45,194 nucleotides of DNA from Nitrospinaceae bacterium (GCA_029261455.1 JAJDBH010000058.1:1-45194); one strand, 5' to 3'; shown: positions 37,114 to 45,194, counted from the first letter of the stretch. Numbers and translations: made by a program. Notes: generated by a model not told the origin, from the sequence alone.

Positions 37114-37241
37114 AGCCTCTTCCAAAAGCCCTGCCAATATTAAAGGTATAATGGGATCTGATAAATTTGAAAATGGAGTTGTCGTTTTCATTTTCATTGA
37201 CCAAAGTCAAGGCTTGAAACCACCTTTTAAATAGTATTCTT

Positions 37242-38393
37242 ATGCTGAATCCAATACCACCTATAGAGCCAATTAAAATTATTGAGGCTGTTGAGCCTGT
37301 TGCGACTTGGTTCTTCTTTCCGAATCATGAGGAGATAAGGAACCTTGGCATTGTTTTAGCCGCCTTCGTCGGTCTTTTCTTCCTCTATTGGAGAGCGAAG
37401 AGTCAGGATCGATCATCAAGGGCGGCGCTGGATAATGCGAATGCGGCACAGGAAAATGTTAAGAATTCAACAAAAAGCCACCTTGCCGAAACCTACACCA
37501 AAGCCATAGACCAGATTGGCGAGAATGGTAAGGAGGCCATTCAACTGGGCGGGCTCTACGCGCTGGAAAAAATCGCGCAAAAAAACCATGACTACCAAGG
37601 GCAGATCATGGCGGTACTTTGTGCTTTTGTGCGACTGCACGCACCACTGCCGCCAGAAGAAGACTTCAATGAAGCCGAATGCCCAATGCGCATAACCACT
37701 CAGGCCGCCCTAACCATTATCGGGCGGAGAAATACCAAGTTCGACATAGGCCTGGATGGAAAAACTAAAACCGCGATCAATCTATCAATCACAAACCTTA
37801 CAGGGGCAGACCTTACAGAGGCAGACCTTACAGGGGCAGATCTTACAGGGGCAGACCTTGCAGAGGCAATACTTATAAGGGCAAACCTTCACAAGGCAAA
37901 CCTTTACAAGGCAAACCTTTACAAGGCAAAACTTCAAGAGGCAAAACTTCAAGAGGCAGACCTTCAAAAGGCACACCTTCGACAGGCAGACCTTCAAAAA
38001 GCAGACCTTAACCACGCAAACCTTCAAAAGGCAAACCTTCGACAGGCAGACCTTCAAGGGGCACAACTTTACGAGGCAGACCTTCAAGGGGCAAGTTTTC
38101 GAGGGGCAAAACTTCAAGGGGCAGACCTTGCAGAGGCAAACCTTCAGAAGGCAGATCTTCGAGATGCAGACCTTCAAGGGGCAGATCTTGAAGATGCAGA
38201 CCTTCAAGGGGCAAAACTTCAAAAGGCAAACCTTATAGGGACTGACCTTACAGGGGCAGACCTTCAAGGGGCAAAGTTTCAAGGAGCAAACCTTCAAGAA
38301 GCCACTATCACGCAAGAACAGCTTAACTCAACTCAAACTGATAAGGACACCATTGTGCCGGAGGGCATTATTAACCCGGACGCAAACCCTTAA
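37242..38393 (+). CDS. Cargo gene: membrane-anchored pentapeptide-repeat protein
   Basis: N-terminal TM (LGIVLAAFVGLFFLYW) then more than 30 A(D/N)LxxA-type pentapeptides. Confidence 0.95.
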   Translation: MLNPIPPIEPIKIIEAVEPVATWFFFPNHEEIRNLGIVLAAFVGLFFLYWRAKSQDRSSRAALDNANAAQENVKNSTKSHLAETYTKAIDQIGENGKEAIQLGGLYALEKIAQKNHDYQGQIMAVLCAFVRLHAPLPPEEDFNEAECPMRITTQAALTIIGRRNTKFDIGLDGKTKTAINLSITNLTGADLTEADLTGADLTGADLAEAILIRANLHKANLYKANLYKAKLQEAKLQEADLQKAHLRQADLQKADLNHANLQKANLRQADLQGAQLYEADLQGASFRGAKLQGADLAEANLQKADLRDADLQGADLEDADLQGAKLQKANLIGTDLTGADLQGAKFQGANLQEATITQEQLNSTQTDKDTIVPEGIINPDANP

Positions 38394-38467
38394 AGAGACC
38401 CAATCTCAATGAAATATTCTGAACTCACCAACCTCAACGAAGCGGCTTAACCACTCGCCGGTTTTTA

Positions 38468-38496
38468 GGGTCTGTATTCGACCCATAGCGGACATT
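38468..38496 (+). repeat. Cargo-bracketing element G (short form)
   Basis: AGGGTCTGTATTCGACCCATAGCGGACATT read around this position. Confidence 0.7.
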
Positions 38497-38526
38497 GAAC
38501 TATAGAACTATAAGGAGCTTAGAAGT

Positions 38527-39042
38527 ATGAAACTGTCAGACGTACAAAAGGCATTCATGGACGAAATACAATATGTCGATGATACTTCACAGATTATTTT
38601 AAAAGGGCACCTTGTAGCCGAAGATATGATGAATAAAGCTATAGAGAGTTTTGTATTGCATGCAGAGCATATTGATAACGCAAGATTACAATTTCATCAA
38701 AAACTAGAACTTTGCAGAGCACTTTCACTTAGCGATAACAAAAATAAAATGTGGAACTTGTTAAAGCAAATAAATGTTGTTAGAAATGCGTTGTCACATT
38801 CTTTAGACGAAAACCGCAGATCAAAAGCAATCACATCATTAAGATCTATATATGATCAGGAATTTAATCCAAAAACACGAAAAATTGATGGAATGCCCGA
38901 AGATGCTGCACTATGTATGTTAGCAATAAGTGGTGTTCTTGGTTTCTTGCACTCATTTCTAAAAGAAGTAAATAGACTTGAGGAAGTTATAAAAGGTATT
39001 GACACAATTATGAACAAAGGTGAATTAAGTAGAGGAAATTGA
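38527..39042 (+). CDS. Cargo gene: HEPN-like helical protein with R-x4-H motif
   Basis: KQINVVRNALSHSLDENRR: RNALSH fits the HEPN Rx4-6H RNase motif; all-helical small protein. Confidence 0.65.
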   Translation: MKLSDVQKAFMDEIQYVDDTSQIILKGHLVAEDMMNKAIESFVLHAEHIDNARLQFHQKLELCRALSLSDNKNKMWNLLKQINVVRNALSHSLDENRRSKAITSLRSIYDQEFNPKTRKIDGMPEDAALCMLAISGVLGFLHSFLKEVNRLEEVIKGIDTIMNKGELSRGN

Positions 39043-39043
39043 T

Positions 39044-39099
39044 GATGTATGCTTTTGGCCGAAAGTGGACATGTCTGTTAACGACCCAAAGCGGACATC
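39044..39099 (+). repeat. Cargo-bracketing element H, full 56-bp form
   Basis: GATGTATGCTTTTGGCCGAAAGTGGACATGTCTGTTAACGACCCAAAGCGGACATC; same length and layout as the reverse complement of element C; begins 2 bp after the upstream stop codon. Confidence 0.95.
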
Positions 39100-39239
39100 C
39101 GCCCGCATTAAAACCGGAATCTTGTATAATGAATTTTGAGATGCTTTTTTCGCAAATGACGGGGGGAATGATCTTGCAGAAATTAACTTACAATCAAGAG
39201 TGGACTGAACCCCTTTAATAAACCCAAACTAGACTTTTC

Positions 39240-40460
39240 ATGCTGGGATATTACAAAACTCATTTTTTAACACTCACAAAAAAGTTGAGGGACCTTGAGG
39301 AGAATCAAGAAAACCTTGATCTACTAATTGAAATTCAATTTTACATCTTAGAAAGAATTCTTCTCACTGAAGATAAAATAAAACAACGCAAAAATACTCT
39401 AAAGAAATTAAAATTCAACTTAAAGAATAAAAGGCTTTCTAAAGAAGGCGCCATTAAAGTTAAAAAAAAGATTAACCTCATCAAATATCGAATTCCCCAA
39501 TATCAATGGCTTCTTCATATTTGGAGATGCTTTGGTGATGGAATAGCTTTTATATATTTGGACAAATGGTCAATTAAGCCATTTCTTTACAACGATAAAA
39601 ACCCGCATGTAAAGCAATCCGCAGGATCTATAAAAGGGAAAGAAGGATTAAATAAAGAACTTAGTTTGATTTTGGATGCAAAAAAGAATGGTGTTCCATC
39701 CTTGCTGAATGATTTGACAAATACCATTCGACATGGCGATGTATGTTTGTTGGGTGATAGCGACCCATATGTCATTGAGGTTAAATCTAGTAAAAATCAA
39801 AATAAAAGGGTTGAGCGACAAATTGAAGCAATTAAAAATCTTCATGACTACTTAGAAAATGATGAGAGCAATGTTAATAGAGGTTTCCCCAAACTCAAAA
39901 GAGTAGAACTAGAATCTCCAGAGGTAAATTATATAGAGTTAATCAATGAAATGTTTAATACGGTTCTAGATAAAGGTGCTATTAAGTGTTCCCCAGAGCC
40001 AGGTGTTCATTATATTGCTATGTCTACGAAGAAATCTGTTGATTTAAAAACATTGTTGAAAGGAATTGAGCAAGGAATAGCTTTTGACCTTAATGCAATA
40101 AAGAACGATGGTCAATGGGCTAATTATTACCCATTTATATTGTCAATTAGAGACCCAAAAAATTTATACGCTTTTTTAAGTGGAGATATATATTTAATAG
40201 TTATTTTTGATATAGCTGTTATGAAAAGATTAGCTTTAGAAAAGGGTTTTTTGTTCACTGTTTTACAGGACAATGACTATGCGTATAAACTCGTAAATTG
40301 TTCTAAAAATTCAGATGAGCCAGAATATTTCAAAGTTTCCAGGCACTTTGCATTAAGAATGGCGGTAGAATTTCATTCTTTAAAATGGTTTTTTAACGAG
40401 AGAAAGCTCCGAATTGATCCAAATCTATTTATTCCTACTACTGCCGAAAACAAACAATAA
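39240..40460 (+). CDS. Cargo gene: putative PD-(D/E)xK nuclease-like protein
   Basis: HGDVCLLGDSDPYVIEVKSSKNQNKRVERQIEAIKN: D...ExK followed by a helix is nuclease-like. Confidence 0.55.
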   Translation: MLGYYKTHFLTLTKKLRDLEENQENLDLLIEIQFYILERILLTEDKIKQRKNTLKKLKFNLKNKRLSKEGAIKVKKKINLIKYRIPQYQWLLHIWRCFGDGIAFIYLDKWSIKPFLYNDKNPHVKQSAGSIKGKEGLNKELSLILDAKKNGVPSLLNDLTNTIRHGDVCLLGDSDPYVIEVKSSKNQNKRVERQIEAIKNLHDYLENDESNVNRGFPKLKRVELESPEVNYIELINEMFNTVLDKGAIKCSPEPGVHYIAMSTKKSVDLKTLLKGIEQGIAFDLNAIKNDGQWANYYPFILSIRDPKNLYAFLSGDIYLIVIFDIAVMKRLALEKGFLFTVLQDNDYAYKLVNCSKNSDEPEYFKVSRHFALRMAVEFHSLKWFFNERKLRIDPNLFIPTTAENKQ

Positions 40461-40540
40461 GCGCTCCGCTACGCGCATAAGACGCGCGAGTTAATAACAC
40501 GCTTAAGGAGAAAAAAGGATCAAGTGAAAATTTATTTATA

Positions 40541-40572
40541 AATGTCCGCTTCTGGCCGAAACCCGACACTTA
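40541..40572 (+). repeat. Cargo-bracketing element I (terminal, degenerate)
   Basis: AATGTCCGCTTCTGGCCGAAACCCGACACTT; first 18 bp match AATGACCGCTTATGGCCG at 16/18. Confidence 0.7.
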
Positions 40573-40688
40573 AACCGCCTGCATAAATCGGTGGCCACCA
40601 CCGGATTGTCCTCAAGTAACCCCACTAGAACAACATCATGTTGCAATCATAAGTCACGGAATTGACGCATTTCCGGAAAATGGTTTGT

Positions 40689-40723
40689 TGCAAACGAGGT
40701 GACATTTTTTTGCAAATGAGGTG
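40689..40723 (+). promoter_or_regulatory. Two tandem candidate transposase-binding sites at the prophage right end
   Basis: TGCAAACGAGGTG (40689-40701) and TGCAAATGAGGTG (40711-40723), 22-bp spacing, 10 bp from the terminal CA. Confidence 0.65.
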
Positions 40724-40733
40724 CGCGGTTACA

Positions 40734-40738
40734 TAATA
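40734..40738. repeat. Right 5-bp target-site duplication TAATA
   Basis: TAATA immediately after ...GCGCGGTTACA. Confidence 0.75.
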
Positions 40739-40793
40739 AACCGCATACTAAATATTATTTTATATGTGATTTTGTGGGCAATCTAGATAAATT

Positions 40794-40834
40794 AAAAAAG
40801 CACTCAGCTCAGTTAGAGCCAAGTGCTTCTTTAA
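40794..40834 (-). terminator. Rho-independent terminator downstream of tRNA-Arg
   Basis: Minus strand AAGCACTTGGCTCTAACTGAGCTGAGTGCTTTTTTAATTT: GC-containing stem plus T-run. Confidence 0.85.
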
Positions 40835-40837
40835 TAA

Positions 40838-40914
40838 TGGTACGCCCGAGAGGATTCGAACCTCCGACCCTCGGTACCGGAAACCGATACTCTATCCAGC
40901 TGAGCTACGGGCGC
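40838..40914 (-). tRNA. tRNA-Arg (anticodon CCG)
   Basis: GCGCCCGTAGCTCAGCTGGATAGAGTATCGGTTTCCGGTACCGAGGGTCGGAGGTTCGAATCCTCTCGGGCGTACCA; anticodon loop TTCCGGT; encoded CCA. Confidence 0.95.
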
Positions 40915-40934
40915 ATAATTTTATTTTGAATTAA

Positions 40935-41297
40935 TCAGTAGCCGCCGTCGAAGCCCGCTACGTTCCCCACTTGACGACTCAATTCCTGAGCAAATTCTTT
41001 GATCATTTTTAAACGCCAGGTCCACCACTGCGCTTCTGCCAGTATTTCTTCCGAGGCATCTGCGGGAACGTTGAAATTATATTCTTTATTTGTCTCGTCA
41101 AAATTGATCTTTATTTCTGCCGCCACTTTCAACCCATGCTCTTCTAAAACTTTAATAGGATCGCCGGCCAGAGTTTTTTTGAATTCTTCGTTGGTGACAG
41201 CTTTTGCCGCAACGGTTTTCCAATTGTCGTCCAGTTCCTTTTTTCTGATGGGATTGATTGGGGAACTGGTTCCTGTAGAACCTAGTATTTCGCTCAT
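40935..41297 (-). CDS. NHLP (nitrile hydratase-like leader peptide) domain small protein
   Basis: WKTVAAKAVTNEEFKKTLAGDPIKVLEEHGLKVAAEIKINFDETNKEYNFNVPADASEEILAEAQWW fits the NHLP/alpha-NHase-like leader pattern; C-terminus GNVAGFDGGY. Confidence 0.6.
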   Translation of the reverse strand: MSEILGSTGTSSPINPIRKKELDDNWKTVAAKAVTNEEFKKTLAGDPIKVLEEHGLKVAAEIKINFDETNKEYNFNVPADASEEILAEAQWWTWRLKMIKEFAQELSRQVGNVAGFDGGY

Positions 41298-41417
41298 ATA
41301 TGTTCCTTTCCGGACAATTACAACCGGCTTGATTAATGGATGATTAGGAAATAATACAGGATTCCCTGATCCATTTCTATAGAACTTTCAAATATAGGGG
41401 GGCCGAAAGCAGGGAGA

Positions 41418-44054
41418 TCAGGTGGTGCGGATCAATTCTTCTGCTTTATTGAGGGCTTCATCAAGTTTGTCAATTTTAGGGCCACCTGCCTGGGCCATGT
41501 CTGGTCTACCGCCACCACTACCTCCAACGATGGTCGCAATATTCTTGATGATATTGCCAGCATGGTATTTACCGGTCAGGTCTTTGGTGACGCCTACCGC
41601 CATGGAAACTTTGCCATCGGCAACGGAGCCCACGACAACGATCCCGGACTTTAACTGGTTCTTGGTATTGTCGATAAAAGTGCGCAGGGTTTTTGCGTCC
41701 ATTCCTTCAATCTTTTTGATCAATACCGATACATTGCCTATTTTCTGCACCTCATCGAGGCCGGAAGACTCTTTACCGCTGACCATTTTTTCCTTGAGCG
41801 TGGTGATCTCTTTTTCCAATTGACGGTTTTTCTCCAGCAGTTTTTTCAACTTGGCAATCTCTTCGCTGGATGGTGCTTTTAAGAGTCCACGAATTGCTGC
41901 CAAAGATTCCTGCTCGGCCCGGATGGTGTTATAAGCGGTTGCGCCGGTTACAGCTTCTATACGCCGAACGCCGGATGCGATGCCGCCTTCAGAAGTAATT
42001 CGGAATAAACCTATATCTCCAGTAGCGCTAACATGCGTACCACCACATAGCTCTTTACTGAAACCGGGTACATCGACAACACGTACGGTATCGCCATATT
42101 TTTCTCCAAATAAAGCTACTGCACCTTCTTTGATGGCCGTGTCGATATCCAATTCCTGTGTCGCAACCTGAATATTTTCGCGGATTTTTTCATTAACAAG
42201 TGATTCTATTCGAACTCTTTCTTTATCTGTTAATGGTGAAAAATGTGTGTAGTCAAACCGTAATCGGTCGGATGCCACCAACGAGCCCGCTTGCTTGATA
42301 TGTTCACCCAGAACTTCCTTGAGCGCAGCCTGCAATAAATGGGTGGCGGAATGATTGAGTGCGGTGTCTCCCCGTGTTTGTGGATTTACTTCCAATGTCA
42401 GGTTGTCCCCGGTACGAAGAGTGCCGCGGATAATTTTTGCTTTATGAACGATCAGTCCGGGCAGGGGTTTGGTCGCATCATCTAGAGACAGTTGAACATT
42501 TTCATTAGAGGCATGTCCCGAGTCACCCGTCTGGCCCCCTGATTCTCCATAAAAAGGAGTCCTGTCGGTTAAAAACTCTATCTCGACTCCGGTGTTGGCG
42601 GAGTCGACAGGTGCCTGGCCCTTTAAGATAGCTAATACTTTGCCTTGGCCTTGAATGTTTCCATAACCTTCAAAGACGGTGGGTGCTGATGATTGTAGGA
42701 ACTCTTTATAAAAAGGAGCGACTTCTTTTTCTCCGGACCCTTTCCATGAAGTCACGGCTTTGGTCTTCTGCTCATTCATGGCACGAGTGTAACCTTCCAT
42801 GTCGAGCGTTAGTCCTGCATCTTTGGCGGTTTCTTCTACCAGGTCGGTGGGGAAACCATAGGTATCATAGAGTTTGAAAATTTCTTCTCCGGGTATGGTG
42901 TCGAGTTTTTCCTTACGGACCTTTTCGATAATTTCTTCCAGACGCTGAGTTCCATAATGCAAAGTATTGCCGAAACTTTCTTCTTCATTGATGACAACTT
43001 TTTGAATGAAGTCTCTGTTGCCACTCAATTCCGGGTAGGCGTCTTTAAAGTCGTCAACAACCTTATTGGTGATACGGTGAAAGAAAGGACCTTTCTGTTC
43101 AAGAAGTTTTCCATGACGAAGAGCCCGCCGCATGATCTTACGCAAGACATATCCCCGGCCTTCGTTGGAGGGGATAACGCCATCGCTAATCAAAAACACT
43201 GAGGCGCGTGCATGATCGGTCATCACTCGAAGAGAGACATCCACTTCATCCTGCTTGCCATATTCTTTACCTGTGATGCGGGCGGCCTCAGTGATGATGG
43301 ACATCATCAGGTCGGTGTCATAATTGGTGGTGCGCCCTTGAACAACAGCGGCGAGCCTTTCCAGTCCCATCCCCGTGTCAATACAGGGATTGGGCAGTGG
43401 AGTGAGTTTGCCGGCTTTATCACGGTCATATTGCATGAAAACCAAATTCCAGATTTCCAGGAACCGATCGCAATCGCACCCGACTTCGCAGGAAGGTTGT
43501 CTGCAACCGATGGCTTCTCCTTGGTCTATAAATATTTCCGAACAGGGGCCACATGGGCCGGTGGGTCCCATGGCCCAGAAGTTGTCCTTTTCGCCCAATT
43601 TATATATCCGTTCGCGCGGCATCTTTATCTCATCAACCCACAGGTTGAAAGCATCTTCATCATCTTTAAAGACGGAGATGTATAAGCGGTCTCGGGGTAA
43701 TCCAATAACATCTGTTAAGAATTCCCAGCCAAACTGAATGGCTTCTTTTTTGAAATAATCGCCAAACGAAAAATTACCCAGCATCTCAAAAAATGTGTGG
43801 TGACGGGAAGTGCGTCCGACCATTTCCAGATCGTTATGCTTTCCACCGGCGCGAACACATTTTTGTACCGACACGGCGCGGTTATAGTCCCTTTTTTCTT
43901 CGCCCAGAAACACGTCTTTAAATTGCACCATTCCCGCATTGGTGAACATAAGAGTCGGGTCATTTTTAGGCACCAGCGGATAGCTGGACACGACCGTGTG
44001 CCCTCGGTCTTCAAAATATTGCAGGAATTTTTTTCTAAGTTCGTCGCCAGTCAT
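41418..44054 (-). CDS. alaS: Alanyl-tRNA synthetase
   Basis: MTGDELRKKFLQYFEDRGHTVVSSYPLVPKNDPTLMFTNAGMVQFKDVFLGEE...; ...CGGTHVSATGDIGLFRI...GGSGGGRPDMAQAGG. Confidence 0.99.
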   Translation of the reverse strand: MTGDELRKKFLQYFEDRGHTVVSSYPLVPKNDPTLMFTNAGMVQFKDVFLGEEKRDYNRAVSVQKCVRAGGKHNDLEMVGRTSRHHTFFEMLGNFSFGDYFKKEAIQFGWEFLTDVIGLPRDRLYISVFKDDEDAFNLWVDEIKMPRERIYKLGEKDNFWAMGPTGPCGPCSEIFIDQGEAIGCRQPSCEVGCDCDRFLEIWNLVFMQYDRDKAGKLTPLPNPCIDTGMGLERLAAVVQGRTTNYDTDLMMSIITEAARITGKEYGKQDEVDVSLRVMTDHARASVFLISDGVIPSNEGRGYVLRKIMRRALRHGKLLEQKGPFFHRITNKVVDDFKDAYPELSGNRDFIQKVVINEEESFGNTLHYGTQRLEEIIEKVRKEKLDTIPGEEIFKLYDTYGFPTDLVEETAKDAGLTLDMEGYTRAMNEQKTKAVTSWKGSGEKEVAPFYKEFLQSSAPTVFEGYGNIQGQGKVLAILKGQAPVDSANTGVEIEFLTDRTPFYGESGGQTGDSGHASNENVQLSLDDATKPLPGLIVHKAKIIRGTLRTGDNLTLEVNPQTRGDTALNHSATHLLQAALKEVLGEHIKQAGSLVASDRLRFDYTHFSPLTDKERVRIESLVNEKIRENIQVATQELDIDTAIKEGAVALFGEKYGDTVRVVDVPGFSKELCGGTHVSATGDIGLFRITSEGGIASGVRRIEAVTGATAYNTIRAEQESLAAIRGLLKAPSSEEIAKLKKLLEKNRQLEKEITTLKEKMVSGKESSGLDEVQKIGNVSVLIKKIEGMDAKTLRTFIDNTKNQLKSGIVVVGSVADGKVSMAVGVTKDLTGKYHAGNIIKNIATIVGGSGGGRPDMAQAGGPKIDKLDEALNKAEELIRTT

Positions 44055-44084
44055 AATTTAAGTTGGGTGTGATTCGGGTAAGGG

Positions 44085-45101
44085 TTAAACGACACCTGCC
44101 TTGAGAATATCATGCAGATGAATGATTCCTTCTATTTTCTGGTCATCACTGAGTACTGCCAGAGAGGTGATGGAGTGATCCTGCATAATTCTAACCGCTT
44201 TTGCGGCCAGAGTATCCTTTGTAATGGTTTTAGGGTGGCCACCCATCATATCTTTGGCGTAGGCTTGGGAAATGTCCTTTTGTTTTTCAATCAGGCGCCT
44301 TAAATCTCCATCGGTGATGATGCCGAGAAGTTGGTCCTGATCTCCGATCACCAGCGTCATTCCCAATCTTTTTTGCGATATTTCCTTTAGTACCTGATAG
44401 ATATCTGCATCTTCCTTTATTCGAGGGATGTCTTCTCCCGAATGCATGAGATCATCGACCAGGGTGAGTAGTTTTCTACCGAGACTGCCGCCGGGATGAT
44501 TGAGTGCGAAATCCTCTTCCTGCACTCCGCGAAGCTCCATGAATGCCATGGCAAGTGCATCGCCCATAGCCAGAGTGGCGGTTGTGCTGGCTGTTGGGAC
44601 CAGGTCTTTAGAGCAGGCTTCTTCTTTAACGCTGACATCGAGAACATAATCGCTTCTTTTAGCAAGGCTGGACTGCATGTTGCCGGTCATCCCGACCAAC
44701 GTGCATTGGATGCGATTAAAAATCGGGAGTAATTTGACAATCTCTTCAGTTTCTCCACTATTAGAAATGGCAATCACCGTATCTCCATCAGAAATCATTC
44801 CCAAGTCTCCGTGGCTGGCCTCTGACGCATGCAGGAAAAGAGAAGGCAACCCGATGCTAGAAAAGGTCGATGAAATCTTTTTCCCAATCAGTCCAGATTT
44901 TCCGACACCAGTAACAACAAGATGCTTGCAATGGTTGAGATGATGCACGACGTCTACGAACTGAGAATCTATTCGATTTTCCAGTTCTGCTATCGCCTGA
45001 CTCTCGATGCTCAGAACCTTGCGGGCGGTTTCAATGATCGACCGCGCATCCTGATTTTCTGCGGAATCTTTGGGGACGCGTATTTTTGTGGAGGGCTCCA
45101 A
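44085..45101 (-). CDS. kdsD: KpsF/GutQ-type arabinose-5-phosphate isomerase (SIS + CBS)
   Basis: HLVVTGVGKSGLIGKKISSTFSSIGLPSLFLHASEASHGDLGMISDGDTVIAISNSGETEEI plus two CBS repeats. Confidence 0.95.
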   Translation of the reverse strand: MEPSTKIRVPKDSAENQDARSIIETARKVLSIESQAIAELENRIDSQFVDVVHHLNHCKHLVVTGVGKSGLIGKKISSTFSSIGLPSLFLHASEASHGDLGMISDGDTVIAISNSGETEEIVKLLPIFNRIQCTLVGMTGNMQSSLAKRSDYVLDVSVKEEACSKDLVPTASTTATLAMGDALAMAFMELRGVQEEDFALNHPGGSLGRKLLTLVDDLMHSGEDIPRIKEDADIYQVLKEISQKRLGMTLVIGDQDQLLGIITDGDLRRLIEKQKDISQAYAKDMMGGHPKTITKDTLAAKAVRIMQDHSITSLAVLSDDQKIEGIIHLHDILKAGVV

Positions 45102-45194
45102 TTTAAGCCTTTTAATTCAATTAGTTCATAATTAGATGGAATGCTAATAATAACACAATTAATTAGACACGGTAAAGCCGCGACTTTATACTTG

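Larger units (their letters stand above)
745..40733 (+). mobile_element. Mu-like transposable prophage, siphovirus-type tail
   Basis: 5'-TGTAGAGGGGCAGTTGGTTTGCAA at the left. The reverse complement of the right end is TGTAACCGCGCACCTCATTTGCAA; TGTA and TTTGCAA fall at the same spacing. TAATA direct repeats flank both ends. Mu-type gene order inside. Confidence 0.85.

Noticed and set aside
38008-38229. 73-aa Leu/Pro-rich antisense ORF
   Set aside because: Second antisense frame of the same pentapeptide repeats.
37800-38300. CRISPR-like tandem repeats
   Set aside because: 15-bp units in frame with a pentapeptide protein; no spacer structure and no cas genes.
37785-38315. 176-aa Cys-rich antisense ORF (KVCPLKVCPC...)
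   Set aside because: Direct antisense reading of the 15-bp pentapeptide repeats; keeping a frame open is expected from repeat composition.
9835-40572. Canonical integron or CALIN
   Set aside because: No IntI-like ORF, and element ends do not show the RYYYAAC/GTTRRRY attC core. Kept as cassette-like of unknown type.

Overview
The window holds a nearly complete Mu-like (transposable) prophage inserted in a bacterial chromosome. Its ends can be placed at about 745..40733: 5'-TGTA...TACA-3' termini flanked by a TAATA duplication at 740-744 and 40734-40738. Host genes flank it. On the left are a PhnA/YjdM-like zinc-ribbon gene and a fragment of a related phage tail gene. On the right are tRNA-Arg(CCG), an NHLP-leader-like small protein, alaS and a KpsF/KdsD-type sugar-phosphate isomerase. 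The phage carries an early module (CI-like repressor, MuA, MuB, Gam, GemA, AAA ATPase, Mor-like activator), a Mu-type head module (gp25-29, F, G, I, T, gp36/37) and a tail module with a long tape measure and no recognisable sheath. Two cargo blocks interrupt this plan: 9.8-14.7 kb with four minus-strand genes, and 37.0-40.6 kb with three plus-strand genes. The most interesting observation is that all seven cargo genes are individually bracketed by copies of one imperfect palindrome (AATGTCCGCTTTGGGTCG-N20-CGGCCATAAGCGGTCATT, 56 bp in full form), always in the same orientation relative to the gene. This resembles a cassette array, but no integrase is visible. The cargo looks defence-like: a RelA/SpoT-domain synthetase, an R-x4-H HEPN-like protein, a protein with an E-x-K nuclease-like motif, a pentapeptide-repeat protein and unknowns. 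A 140-bp MITE-like element with 16-bp perfect inverted repeats and a GGCA duplication has inserted inside one bracket element. All calls were made by eye from the sequence and supplied ORFs; no searches were run.
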